A stretch of DNA of 28,652 nucleotides from DALYLB01 sp046154695 (GTDB taxonomy: Bacteria; Acidobacteriota; Blastocatellia; RBC074). Of the stretch, positions 9,879-18,443 are shown piece after piece. The position numbers and the translations under genes were made by a program. Numbering within the stretch: the stretch's first letter is position 1; each line of letters starts with the position of its first letter. The stretch is from the NCBI GenBank assembly GCA_046154695.1, contig JBJXFI010000297.1:1-28652 (forward strand). Reading direction: 5' to 3'. The notes below the pieces were generated by a model, which was not told the origin of the DNA, made no database searches, and was given only the letters and a program-made list of their open reading frames with translations.

Positions 9879-9890
9879 TATAATGACTTT
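9879..9890 (+). promoter_or_regulatory. Minus-10 box suggesting a leaderless DUF433 transcript
   Basis: A perfect TATAAT lies at 9879-9884, only 6 bp before the ATG at 9891. A start site at the usual distance would fall on or next to the A of the ATG. No Shine-Dalgarno is present. No good -35 is visible at 16-18 bp spacing (TGGCGA at 9856-9861 is the nearest). Confidence 0.5.
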
Positions 9891-10250
9891 ATGATTACGC
9901 ATGAGTTATTGCAGCGTTTCCCGCTCACCCTTCATGATGATGGGACTCTTCGCGTGACGGGCTCGCGAGTCTTGTTGGATGTGATCGTTCGGCAATTCAG
10001 GCTGGGTGCCTCGCCGGAACATATCTGCGAAAGCTATCCCTCCCTTACGCTTCGAGATGTCTACGGAGCATTGTTTTTTTATCTGGATTACACGGCGGTG
10101 GTCGAGGAGTACTTGCTGCGCCAGCAAAATGCCGCTGAAGATCTCCGCCGCCAAATTGAAGCCAGCCCCTTCAGCGGCAATACGCCCGGGCTTCGCGAGC
10201 GGTTGCTCGCTCGCGCTGCGCAATTGGAAGGCGAATCCTTCTCCAAGTAG
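9891..10250 (+). CDS. DUF433-family protein, putative antitoxin
   Basis: 119 residues. DUF433 features: TGSRVLLDVIVRQFRLGASPEHICESYPSL (written here as one region, residues 25-54) is the helix-turn-helix-like core, followed by LRDVYGALFFYLDY at 56-69 and a charged C-terminal helix (RQQNAAEDLRRQIEA). The family is small and DNA-binding-like, and typically encoded immediately before a DUF5615 PIN-like protein in VapBC-like modules. Here a DUF5615 gene follows after 14 bp. The role as antitoxin and autorepressor is inferred from this pairing. The gene appears to be leaderless. The module sits between unrelated metabolic genes, consistent with an acquired cassette. Confidence 0.85.
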   Translation: MITHELLQRFPLTLHDDGTLRVTGSRVLLDVIVRQFRLGASPEHICESYPSLTLRDVYGALFFYLDYTAVVEEYLLRQQNAAEDLRRQIEASPFSGNTPGLRERLLARAAQLEGESFSK

Positions 10251-10264
10251 GTGCTGGAACGCGG

Positions 10265-10618
10265 ATGCTCAGACTCCTCCTCGACGAAAATTTTCATCAT
10301 GATATTTTGCGGGGGCTGCGGCGGCAATTGCCTGAAGCGGATTTGTTGACAGTTCAGGAAGCCGGTTTGCAGGGCGCATCCGATCCGGCTTTGCTGGCAT
10401 GGGCTGCCGAAAAGCAACGCATTCTTGTGACCCACGATATAAGGACAATTCCAAAACATTCATTCGATCGGCTGGCCGCGGGCGAATATCTCGCTGGAGT
10501 GTTCGCATTGCCGGACACTGTTTCCATTGGCGAGGCGATAGAACACCTCGTTCTCCTGATCACGTGCAGCGAAGCCGCCGAATGGGAAAATCATGTTACT
10601 TTTATCCCGCTTTCCTAG
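10265..10618 (+). CDS. DUF5615 PIN-like protein, putative toxin
   Basis: 117 residues. The N-terminus LRLLLDEN (Asp7, Glu8), then ASDPALLAWAAEKQRILVTH with Asp40, and THD with Asp58 are the acidic positions of the PIN-like fold used for metal-dependent RNA cleavage in related VapC toxins. The C-terminus (residues 78-117) follows the DUF5615 pattern. It lies 14 bp behind DUF433, so the two are almost certainly co-transcribed. Nuclease activity is inferred from fold family only. A second, broken DUF5615 gene lies at the right end of the window. No other toxin-antitoxin gene is visible nearby. Confidence 0.85.
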   Translation: MLRLLLDENFHHDILRGLRRQLPEADLLTVQEAGLQGASDPALLAWAAEKQRILVTHDIRTIPKHSFDRLAAGEYLAGVFALPDTVSIGEAIEHLVLLITCSEAAEWENHVTFIPLS

Positions 10619-10630
10619 TGGAGCGTTTGC

Positions 10631-10688
10631 CGCGCGGTTCTATCCGAATTGTAAAGAGGACAGGATTCAATTCGGATAGAATCGCGCG
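10631..10688. repeat. 21-bp imperfect inverted repeat at the convergent ends of DUF5615 and fadB
   Basis: Arms 10631-10651 and 10668-10688 are complementary at 20 of 21 positions around a 16-nt loop. The right arm contains the last six sense codons and the stop of the FadB gene (ARFYPN, stop). The hairpin lies 12 bp past the DUF5615 stop. It could act as a bidirectional transcription barrier, although no clean T-tract follows either arm. Alternatively it arose by template switching that copied the 3' end of fadB in inverse. Confidence 0.75.
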
Positions 10689-12802
10689 CCGTTCGCGGCC
10701 ATCTCGCGCAGGATCTTCGGCGGCGTGAAGCGCGGGCCGTATTTCGCGGCCATCCGGTCGCACTCCTCGACGAACTTCGCGGCGCCGATCGTGTCGATCA
10801 TCGAGAGCGGACCGCCGGTGTATGGCGCAAAGCCCATCCCGAGGATCGCGCCCACGTCGCCATCGGCCGGGTCGGTCAGCACGCCCTCTTCCATGCAGGA
10901 CGCGGCTTCGAGCGCCTGCGCGTAGAGCAGCCGCTTCTTCACCTCCTCGACCGAAGGCTGTTCCACGGCGGTGGGGAAGTGCTCCGTCAGTTCGGGCCAG
11001 AGAAACTTTTTCCCGCCGTCGGGATACTCATACATTCCGCGCCCCGCCTTCCTGCCGATTCGATCGAGTTTCTCGTAAAAGAGCGTGATGACGTCATCGC
11101 CCGAGGCGGGTTGGAAGGCCTCGCCGAGATCCTTTCTCGTCTGCTCGCGGATGTGATAACTCAGATCGATGCTCACCTCATCGAGCAGCGCGAGCGGTCC
11201 GACGGGCATTCCCGCCATCCGCGCGCCGTTCTCGATCAGCGCGGGCGCGACGCCGTCGAGCAGCATGGTCGTTCCTTCGTTGATATATCTGCTGCAGAAC
11301 CGGCTGGTGTAAAATCCCCGGCTGTCATTGACGACGATCGGCGTCTTTCCGATCTGGCGCGCGAAATCCATCGCCTTCGCCAGCGTCTCGTCCGAGGTCT
11401 GTTTGCCGCGGATGATCTCCACCAGCGGCATCTTGTCCACGGGCGAGAAAAAGTGCAGCCCGATGAATTGCGCCGGGCGGATGCTCGCCTCGGCCAGCCC
11501 CGTGATCGGCAGCGTCGAGGTGTTCGAGGCGAAGACGGCCGGCGCGGGCAGAACGGCCTCCGCCTTGCGCGTCACATCGGCCTTGATCTCGCGGTTTTCG
11601 AAGACCGCCTCGATCACCAGCTCGCACCCTGCGAGATCGGCGTAATCGATCGTCGGATGAATCCGCGCGAGGACGGCGTCGGCCTTCTCCCGCGTCATGC
11701 GCCCCTGGCTCACGCGCCTCGCCAGCAGCCCCTCGCTGTGGCTTTTTCCCTTCCCGGCAAACTTCAAATCCCGATCCAGCAGCAGCGTCTCGATGCCCGC
11801 CATCGCCGCGACGTGCGCGAGTCCCGCGCCCATCATTCCCGCCCCAAGAATGCCGAGCTTTTTGACCTCCAGCTTGTCGACGCCCTTCGGCCGCCGCGCG
11901 AGCTTGTCCGCCGCCCCCTTGTTGACGAAGAGGGTGCGGATCATATTGCGGGCGACCGGGTCGAGCAGCAGCTTCGTGAAATAGCGCTGCTCGATTCGAA
12001 GCCCCGCGTCGATCGGGACCTGCAGCCCCTCGTACACGCAGGACATGATCGCCTGCGGCGCGGGATAGTTATGCATGGTCTCTTTTTGCATCAGGGCCGC
12101 GCCGATCATGAACGTCTCGACGAAGCGGCGATCGAACGGGCCCGCGCCGCCCGGCGTCTTGAACTCCTTCCGGTCCCACGGCTGCACCGGATCGGGCGAT
12201 TCCAGCAGCCAGCGTTTGGCCTCCGCCAGCAATTCGCCCGGAGGAACGATCTTGTGCACGATTGCTTTTTCGAGCGCCTGTTTCGGCGAAAGATGCGTCC
12301 CCTGCATCATCAATTGCAGCGCCTCGCGCGCGCCCGCCAGCCGCGGCAGCCGCTGCGTGCCGCCCCCGCCCGGGAACAGCCCGACCTGCACCTCCGGCAA
12401 TCCGAGCACGCTGCCCGGCGCGTCGGCCGCAACCCGATAATGGCATGCCAGGCAGATCTCCAGCCCGCCGCCGAGCGCCGTCCCGTTGATCGCCGCGACG
12501 AACGGTTTGCCCGCTGTCTCCATCCTGCGCGTCAGCGCCGCATACTCCATCCCCTTCTTGTACAGCTCCGCCGCGTCGCGCGCCGCGAACAGTTCCGCCA
12601 CGCCCTTCAGATCCGCGCCCGCCATAAACGACGATTTGCCCGACGTGAGGATCGCCCCCTTCACCGCCGGGTCCGCGATGACCCGATCCACCGAGGCCGC
12701 CAGCTCCTCCAGAAACTCGCGCGTGATGACGTTCATCGGACGATCCTTCAAATCGATCGTCAATGTCGCAATTCCGTCCGCATCCACTTGATACGCAATC
12801 AT
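10667..12802 (-). CDS. fadB: Fatty-acid oxidation alpha subunit: enoyl-CoA hydratase / 3-hydroxyacyl-CoA dehydrogenase
   Basis: 711 residues from the ATG complement at 12800-12802. The frame is open 32 codons further upstream, but that stretch is translated heptamer repeat, and MIAYQVDADGIATLTI is the normal N-terminus. The crotonase domain (1-190) has an oxyanion segment AGADLKG and both catalytic glutamates by alignment with E. coli FadB: Glu115 (GGGLEICLA) and Glu137 (GLPEVQVG). The NAD domain starts with GAGMMG at 320-325; His450 (GLHFFSPVDKMP) and Glu462 are the dehydrogenase dyad. C-terminal helical domains end at FYPN. The protein converts trans-2-enoyl-CoA to 3-ketoacyl-CoA in beta-oxidation, in a complex with the thiolase encoded just upstream. 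No Shine-Dalgarno is present: the four-copy heptamer tract starts 2 bp before the ATG, which may affect translation. Confidence 0.95.
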   Translation of the reverse strand: MIAYQVDADGIATLTIDLKDRPMNVITREFLEELAASVDRVIADPAVKGAILTSGKSSFMAGADLKGVAELFAARDAAELYKKGMEYAALTRRMETAGKPFVAAINGTALGGGLEICLACHYRVAADAPGSVLGLPEVQVGLFPGGGGTQRLPRLAGAREALQLMMQGTHLSPKQALEKAIVHKIVPPGELLAEAKRWLLESPDPVQPWDRKEFKTPGGAGPFDRRFVETFMIGAALMQKETMHNYPAPQAIMSCVYEGLQVPIDAGLRIEQRYFTKLLLDPVARNMIRTLFVNKGAADKLARRPKGVDKLEVKKLGILGAGMMGAGLAHVAAMAGIETLLLDRDLKFAGKGKSHSEGLLARRVSQGRMTREKADAVLARIHPTIDYADLAGCELVIEAVFENREIKADVTRKAEAVLPAPAVFASNTSTLPITGLAEASIRPAQFIGLHFFSPVDKMPLVEIIRGKQTSDETLAKAMDFARQIGKTPIVVNDSRGFYTSRFCSRYINEGTTMLLDGVAPALIENGARMAGMPVGPLALLDEVSIDLSYHIREQTRKDLGEAFQPASGDDVITLFYEKLDRIGRKAGRGMYEYPDGGKKFLWPELTEHFPTAVEQPSVEEVKKRLLYAQALEAASCMEEGVLTDPADGDVGAILGMGFAPYTGGPLSMIDTIGAAKFVEECDRMAAKYGPRFTPPKILREMAANGARFYPN

Positions 12803-12803
12803 A

Positions 12804-12831
12804 ATAGTTGATAGTTGATAGTTGATAGTTG
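12804..12831. repeat. Heptanucleotide tandem repeat (ATAGTTG x4) abutting the fadB start codon
   Basis: Four perfect ATAGTTG units at 12804-12831 lie directly upstream of the fadB ATG (complement at 12800-12802). Degenerate 7-bp units of the same flavour continue to about 12870 (AGTTGAG, AATTGAT, AGTTGAT). The tract is much more AT-rich than the surrounding genes. Length change by slippage would alter the distance between fadA and fadB and the fadB leader. Confidence 0.9.
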
Positions 12832-12849
12832 GCAGCGGGTAGTTGCGAG

Positions 12850-12905
12850 TTGAGAATTGATAGTTGATAGTGAGGTCCACTTCACTATCAACTATCAATT
12901 CTCAA
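12850..12905. repeat. Perfect 24-bp inverted repeat between fadA and fadB
   Basis: Arms 12850-12873 and 12882-12905 are exact reverse complements around the 8-base loop GGTCCACT. The arms consist of the same heptamer-like words as the neighbouring tandem repeat. The right arm overlaps the fadA stop codon (complement 12902-12904). In the fadA-fadB mRNA this would fold into a long, AU-rich stem right after the fadA stop. Confidence 0.95.
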
Positions 12906-14116
12906 TTCTCAACTAATTCAATGATGGTGGCAGTTCCCATGCCCGCGCCGACGCAGAGCGTGGCGAGTCCCGTCGCCGCGCCGCGGCGTTCCATCTCATC
13001 GAGCAGCGTGCCGAGGATCATCGCGCCCGTTGCGCCGAGCGGATGGCCCATCGCGATGGCGCCGCCGTTGACATTGATCCTGTCATGCGGGATGTCGAGC
13101 GCCTGCATATAGCGCAGCACGACGGCGGCGAAGGCCTCGTTCAATTCGTACAGCTCGATGTCGCTGGTCGTCATGCCGGCCCGCTTGAGCGCCTTCTCGG
13201 TCGCGGGGGCCGGTCCGGTCAGCATGATCGTCGGCTCCGATCCGATCGAGGCGAAGGCGCGGATGCGGGCGCGCGGCCGCAGGCCCAACCTTTCGCCCAT
13301 CTCGCGGCTGCCGACCAGCACGGCCGCCGCGCCGTCCACGATGCCGCTCGAATTGCCCGCGTGATGCACGTGGTCGATTCGCTCGACTTCCGGGTAGCGC
13401 TGGATCGCGACGGAATCGAATCCCGCCTGCTCCCCCGGCGCGAGGAACGCCGGCGCGAGCTTCGCCAGATCCTCCATCGTCGTCCCCGGACGCATGTGCT
13501 CATCGTGATCGAGCACCGTCAGTCCGATCTGATCCTTCACCGGAATGATGGAGCGATTGAAATACTCCCTGTCCCACGCGGCTTTCGCGCGCCGCTGGCT
13601 CTCCACGGCGTAGCCGTCCACATCCTCGCGCGAAAATCCGTATTTCGTCGCCACGAGGTCGGCGCTGATCCCCTGCGGCACGAAGTACATCTTCGCGGCG
13701 ATTGCCGGATCCATGGCCATCGCCCCGCCGTCCGATCCCATCGGCACCCGCGACATCGACTCCACGCCGCCCCCGATCGCCAGATCCGACTGCCCCGCCA
13801 TGATCTGCGCCGCCGCCGTGTTCACCGCCTCCAGCCCCGACGCGCAGAACCGGTTGAGCTGCTTGCCCGGCACCGTCTCGCTGTAATCCGCGTTCAAGGC
13901 CGCCAGCCGCGCGATATCCGAGCCCTGCTCTCCCACCGGCATCACGCAACCCATCACCACATCGTCGATGCGCCGCGTGTCCAGTTCGTTCCGGTCGCGG
14001 ATCGCCTCGAGCACCTGCGTCAGCAGCTCGATCGGGCGAACCTCATGCAGGCTCCCGTTCGATCGCCCCTTGCCGCGCGGCGTTCGCACGGCGTCATAGA
14101 TATACGCTTCGGGCAT
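12902..14116 (-). CDS. fadA: Acetyl-CoA acyltransferase (3-ketoacyl-CoA thiolase), beta-oxidation
   Basis: 404 residues, typical thiolase length. The nucleophile is Cys91 (NRFCASGLEAV); His358 (GHPLGATGA) and Cys388 (CVGAGMGTA) complete the thiolase active site, with NEAFAAV in between. The protein cleaves 3-ketoacyl-CoA with CoA, releasing acetyl-CoA. The start (complement 14114-14116) has GAGGAG upstream. It is transcribed ahead of the fadB-like gene, with a 99-bp repeat-filled gap, and the two most likely form the trifunctional oxidation complex. The last residues, VEN and the stop, fall inside the palindromic repeat, so the natural C-terminus may have been reset by the repeat. No acyl-CoA dehydrogenase or FadR-like regulator is adjacent. 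Confidence 0.95.
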   Translation of the reverse strand: MPEAYIYDAVRTPRGKGRSNGSLHEVRPIELLTQVLEAIRDRNELDTRRIDDVVMGCVMPVGEQGSDIARLAALNADYSETVPGKQLNRFCASGLEAVNTAAAQIMAGQSDLAIGGGVESMSRVPMGSDGGAMAMDPAIAAKMYFVPQGISADLVATKYGFSREDVDGYAVESQRRAKAAWDREYFNRSIIPVKDQIGLTVLDHDEHMRPGTTMEDLAKLAPAFLAPGEQAGFDSVAIQRYPEVERIDHVHHAGNSSGIVDGAAAVLVGSREMGERLGLRPRARIRAFASIGSEPTIMLTGPAPATEKALKRAGMTTSDIELYELNEAFAAVVLRYMQALDIPHDRINVNGGAIAMGHPLGATGAMILGTLLDEMERRGAATGLATLCVGAGMGTATIIELVEN

Positions 14117-14217
14117 GGCAAGACTCCTCGTCTGTTTCCGCGGGGGTAAAGAAATGAATGCGGAATCGCGATTCTAAATCAGAACTGGGCTTTTGCAAAA
14201 ATCCTCGCCGCGCGGCC

Positions 14218-14525
14218 ATGGGCGGCGGGTGTGATTACAAGTGAGACACAGGAGCCCCGACAGGGGCGATGGATGGTAGCCGGCGGTTACGCTTCGCTCC
14301 ACCGCCGGTATCGCCCGTTACGGCTCGCGCCCCGGCAGGGGCGCGGGACCGCGCCATGGCCTGTCGCCCCTGCCGGGGCTTGAGGGCTTCTTCTGTCAGT
14401 TCCGGCGGTTACGCTTCGCTCCACCGCCGGCTACCGTCCGGTGTTCCTTCGGAACACAAAAACGCGCCGATTGTCCATCAATATCGCGGAATTGTGTCCC
14501 GGTTTTAATCACACCCATGGGCGGC
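14218..14525. mobile_element. MITE-like element, 290 bp, with 24-bp terminal inverted repeats and 9-bp target duplication
   Basis: The element proper spans 14227-14516. Its ends are inverted repeats (14227-14250 and 14493-14516) matching at 20 of 24 positions and beginning GGGTGTGATTA. The 9 bases ATGGGCGGC stand on both sides (14218-14226 and 14517-14525), a target-site duplication. No transposase frame fits inside. The interior is made of hairpins: two identical 29-bp copies (14280-14308 and 14402-14430) with CCGGCGGT/ACCGCCGG stems, GCCCC/GGGGC stems near 14254, 14330 and 14366, and GTGTTCC/GGAACAC at 14441-14456. The right 82 bp recur, inverted, at 28571-28652. This fills the gap between fadA and the NHL gene; nothing else is visible there. 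Confidence 0.88.
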
Positions 14526-14528
14526 CGA

Positions 14529-15452
14529 TCAAAACGCGAACTTCTGCACGCGCCAGTTCTTGATCTCGGCCACATAGAGCGCGCCCGCGCTGTCCAGCGC
14601 GAGATGGTGCGCGAAATCGAGCTTGCCGGGGATCTTGCCATAGCTGCTCAGGACACCTGCGATCTTTCCTTCCAGGCTGAGCTTCACGATGCGGTTATTC
14701 AGCCCATCGCACATGTAGATACAATTCTCCTTCCGCGAATAGGCCAGCCCCCAGGGTGCGCCGATCCCGGTCCACTTGCCCAGAAACTTTCCATTTCCGT
14801 CGAAGATCTGGATGCGCTGGTTGGTGCGGTCCGCGACATAGACGCGCTCTTCGGAATCGAGGCAGACATCGTGGACGAGATTGAATTCGCCGTCGCCCGT
14901 GCCCTTGCGGCCCCAATGCGTGAGATATTCGCCGTCGCGGTTGAACTTGACGACGCGCGCGTTGACGTACCCGTCCGAGACATAGAAATCGCCGTTCCTC
15001 GCGAACGCGATGGCGGTCGGTTCATTGAAGGCGTCCTTGCTGTCGTTATTGCCCGCGGTGCCCTGCCGGTTGCCGAGCACCATCAGCACGCGGCCCTCGG
15101 GCGTGCACTTGATGACGACGTGCCCCTTCACGTCGACCAGCCAGATGTTCCCGTCGTTATCCACCTTGATGCCGTGGGACGAGACGATATGGATGTCGGG
15201 CCACGCCTGCAGAAACCGCCCCTCGCGATCGAACTGCATCACCGGATGCGCGCCGCGATTGAAGACCCAAACGTTATCCTGTTTATCGGCGGCGACCCCG
15301 GAGCATTCGCCGAAATTCCAGCCCTTCGGCAGCTTCGCCCAATCCCGAACCACTTTCGCCGGGAGCGGCGGCCCGGTGTCGAGCTGCGCGTGGGCCGGGA
15401 TCATCGCGCAGAACGCGGCGCATAACACGACGGTGATGCCTTTCATTCGCAT
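14529..15452 (-). CDS. Secreted NHL-repeat protein resembling peptidyl-alpha-hydroxyglycine amidating lyase
   Basis: 307 residues. A signal peptide covers about 1-23 (GITVVLCAAFCAMIPAHAQ); MKG two codons in is an alternative start. Six NHL blades follow. The blade around residues 157-180 reads VSDGYVNARVVKF, then GEYLTHWG, very close to the eukaryotic peptide-amidating lyase (VSDGYCNSRIVQF as I recall). Candidate zinc histidines are His93 (SSHGIKVD), His194 (LVHDVCLD) and His282 (FAHHLALD). Tyr162 and Arg209 (ADRTNQRIQIF) match the lyase catalytic Tyr and Arg by position. In animals the enzyme splits peptidyl-hydroxyglycine to amidated peptide and glyoxylate. Bacterial homologues are largely unstudied, and no hydroxylating monooxygenase partner is in the window, so only the fold and metal site are supported. 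The stop lies 3 bp from the MITE target duplication. Confidence 0.82.
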   Translation of the reverse strand: MRMKGITVVLCAAFCAMIPAHAQLDTGPPLPAKVVRDWAKLPKGWNFGECSGVAADKQDNVWVFNRGAHPVMQFDREGRFLQAWPDIHIVSSHGIKVDNDGNIWLVDVKGHVVIKCTPEGRVLMVLGNRQGTAGNNDSKDAFNEPTAIAFARNGDFYVSDGYVNARVVKFNRDGEYLTHWGRKGTGDGEFNLVHDVCLDSEERVYVADRTNQRIQIFDGNGKFLGKWTGIGAPWGLAYSRKENCIYMCDGLNNRIVKLSLEGKIAGVLSSYGKIPGKLDFAHHLALDSAGALYVAEIKNWRVQKFAF

Positions 15453-15496
15453 GGGAGCCTCTTTTCCTCGGTGTAAGTGGGTGGTTTGAAATTCAG

Positions 15497-15692
15497 CCTG
15501 CGAAGCAGGCGACAGAATAAAGCCCAGGGCGCAAGCCCTGGGACCGCATCGAAAATGTTTACCAAACCCGTGAAACGGGCGACAGCGATTCGGCTGCCGC
15601 CCGTTTCACGGGCTTGAGAGCCTTTTTTTACCGTTCCCAGGGTTCCGGCTTCGCCTTCACCCCGGGCTTTATGCTGTCACCCGCTTCGCGGG
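15497..15692. repeat. 196-bp nested palindromic intergenic element
   Basis: Outer arms 15497-15525 and 15664-15692 are inverted repeats matching at 25 of 29 positions, sharing the block GACAGMATAAAGCCC. Inner arms 15567-15579 and 15600-15612 are a perfect pair (CCCGTGAAACGGG and its complement). A further hairpin CCCAGGG/CCCTGGG lies at 15523-15541. No target duplication and no open frame were found. It occupies the gap between the NHL and enolase genes, both on the minus strand, so it lies 3' of the enolase gene and 5' of the NHL gene. Confidence 0.8.
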
Positions 15693-15702
15693 TTTCGCGC
15701 CG

Positions 15703-16938
15703 CTACCAGTTCGTCAGCGATCCGTCCGGGCGGCGAAAGAGCTTGATGGGCTGCTTGCGCTCGGTGAATTCCGCGGTCAGCTTCAGTTTGGAGGAGTCGA
15801 ACTCCACTCCCAGCCCCGGGCGTTCGTTGGGCCATAACTTGCCGTCCCTGAAATCCAGCACCTTCGGCAGGTAATTGATGCCGTCGGGTTTATACAGGCC
15901 CGCAAGCTCCATCATGACCGGCCCCGAGAAGGCGGTGCAGACGTGAACGAGCGCGGCCTCCGCGACCGGGCCGGTGAAATGCGGCGTCAGGCCGACATAG
16001 TGGGCCTCGCACATCGCCGCCAGTTTGGCGTATTCGGTGATGCCGCCGCAGTTGGGAATCGAGATGCGGTTGTAATCGATCAGGTGCTGCTCGATCAGTT
16101 CATTGATGTCCCATCGCGTGCTGTGCTGTTCGCCGACGGCGATCGGCACCTTGACCTGCTTGCGCAATTCGCGATAGACGGCGTTGTTTTCCGAGCGCAC
16201 CAGGTCTTCGCAGAAATAGGGCTCCAGCGGCTCGAGCAGCGTGCTCAGGCGCACGGCATCCGGGAAATCGAGCCGCGTATGGTAATCGATGGCCCAGTCC
16301 GCGTTGGGCCCGATCGCTTCGCGGATCGCCTGGCAATGCTCGAACGACCGTCGGACCGCGCGCTGCGAGACGAAGGGCCCGTCGTCGCCGGGATCGACGA
16401 CCGACGTGCGAAAGGCGCGAAACCCGGCCTCGATCGTGGCCTTCGCGTTCTCCTTGACGCCGCCGGGAACGCGAATGAATCCCGTCGAGTAACACTCGAC
16501 GTGCTCCCGCGACCTGCCGCCGAGCAATTGCCAGACGGGAACATCCAGGGCTTTGCCCTTGATGTCCCAGAGCGCCATATCGAGCGCCCCCATCGCGTGC
16601 AGCTTCTCCCGTCCCGCGGGGTAGAACCGCCCGCGGAACATCAACTGCCAGCAGGCGTCGGTGCGCATGGGGTCTTCGCCGATCAGCATCTCGGCGGCCT
16701 CGCGGATGCCGTCGAGGTAGCCGCCTTCCCCGATCCCCATCAGCCCCGCGTCGGTCTCGACCGTGACGATGTGCATGCTCTGATTGACCATCGGGCGTGT
16801 GATCGGCGACTCGTAATAACGCACGCGGGTGATCTTCATCTTTGGCGCGGGCGCGGCCAGCGCGTCCATCAACGCTCCGCCGAGCGCGCTGCCGGCGATG
16901 CCCCGCAGGGATGTCTTGAGAAAGTGGCGTCGTTTCAT
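15703..16938 (-). CDS. Tat-exported enolase-superfamily (mandelate racemase/galactonate-dehydratase type) enzyme
   Basis: 411 residues from the ATG complement at 16936-16938, preceded by GGAGGAGG. An upstream extension to 17184 is open but has no ribosome site and no family resemblance. Residues 1-30 are a Tat signal (MKRRHFLKTSLRGIAGSALG). Metal ligands of the barrel are Asp218 (WAIDYH), Glu244 (YFCEDLV) and Glu270 (IAVGEQHS); His220, two residues after Asp218, and His320 (LTPHFTGP) match the acid/base histidines of D-galactonate dehydratase. This points to dehydration of a sugar acid. Export by Tat is unusual for the superfamily, though seen in Acidobacteria and Planctomycetes. With the PQQ, GMC and Gfo/Idh enzymes, it fits periplasmic oxidation of a sugar to an acid and onward breakdown; this link is inference. 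Confidence 0.9.
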   Translation of the reverse strand: MKRRHFLKTSLRGIAGSALGGALMDALAAPAPKMKITRVRYYESPITRPMVNQSMHIVTVETDAGLMGIGEGGYLDGIREAAEMLIGEDPMRTDACWQLMFRGRFYPAGREKLHAMGALDMALWDIKGKALDVPVWQLLGGRSREHVECYSTGFIRVPGGVKENAKATIEAGFRAFRTSVVDPGDDGPFVSQRAVRRSFEHCQAIREAIGPNADWAIDYHTRLDFPDAVRLSTLLEPLEPYFCEDLVRSENNAVYRELRKQVKVPIAVGEQHSTRWDINELIEQHLIDYNRISIPNCGGITEYAKLAAMCEAHYVGLTPHFTGPVAEAALVHVCTAFSGPVMMELAGLYKPDGINYLPKVLDFRDGKLWPNERPGLGVEFDSSKLKLTAEFTERKQPIKLFRRPDGSLTNW

Positions 16939-17158
16939 GGCGTGTTGCCTCCTCCGATCATGCGTTTTCCGATCCGAAGGCCCGTCGTCAGGCCTCGGAG
17001 CGGGATTTGCGTGGGAAATCTTTGGGATGGATCTCGAAAACCGGATACGACACGGACGCCCGGAGTGTATGTTATCCCGGCGAATTCGGGCAATGATCTT
17101 CGGGCTCCTTCGGCGAGGGAGGCGATTCCTCGCTATCGGCGGGCGGGCCGGAACGCGA

Positions 17159-17186
17159 AAATGGGCAGCGTCGCCGCTGCCCATTT
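17159..17186 (-). terminator. Rho-independent terminator of tRNA-Phe
   Basis: Perfect 12-bp arms (17159-17170 and 17175-17186) with a 4-nt loop. Read on the minus strand, the stem ends in CATTTT, giving a short U-run. It lies 15 bp beyond the CCA end of the tRNA gene, as expected for its terminator. Confidence 0.8.
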
Positions 17187-17201
17187 CATCCGGATCCTAA
17201 T

Positions 17202-17277
<76 letters not shown>

Positions 17278-17332
17278 AAAAAACGAAGGCGAATACTACC
17301 GACTGCGCCCGGGTCTGTCAACCGCAAGTTTT

Positions 17333-18385
<1,053 letters not shown>

Positions 18386-18393
18386 AAGCGGGA

Positions 18394-18436
18394 AATATAA
18401 CACACGGTTGACGCCCCGCGCCAAAACCGGTAGCTT
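18394..18436. promoter_or_regulatory. Divergent promoter region for the dus and HD-protein genes
   Basis: Plus strand: TTGACG at 18408-18413, 17-bp spacer, TAGCTT at 18431-18436; transcription would begin near the GTG at 18444. Minus strand: TATATT, complement of 18394-18399, about 8 bp before the dus ATG; no good -35 is seen. Both genes lack a Shine-Dalgarno, so both may be leaderless. The gap between the two start codons is only 58 bp. Confidence 0.45.
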
Positions 18437-18443
18437 CAGCCCG

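Noticed and set aside
12804..12905. CRISPR array
   Set aside because: Repeats are 7-bp tandem words and a palindrome without unique spacers; no cas genes are present.
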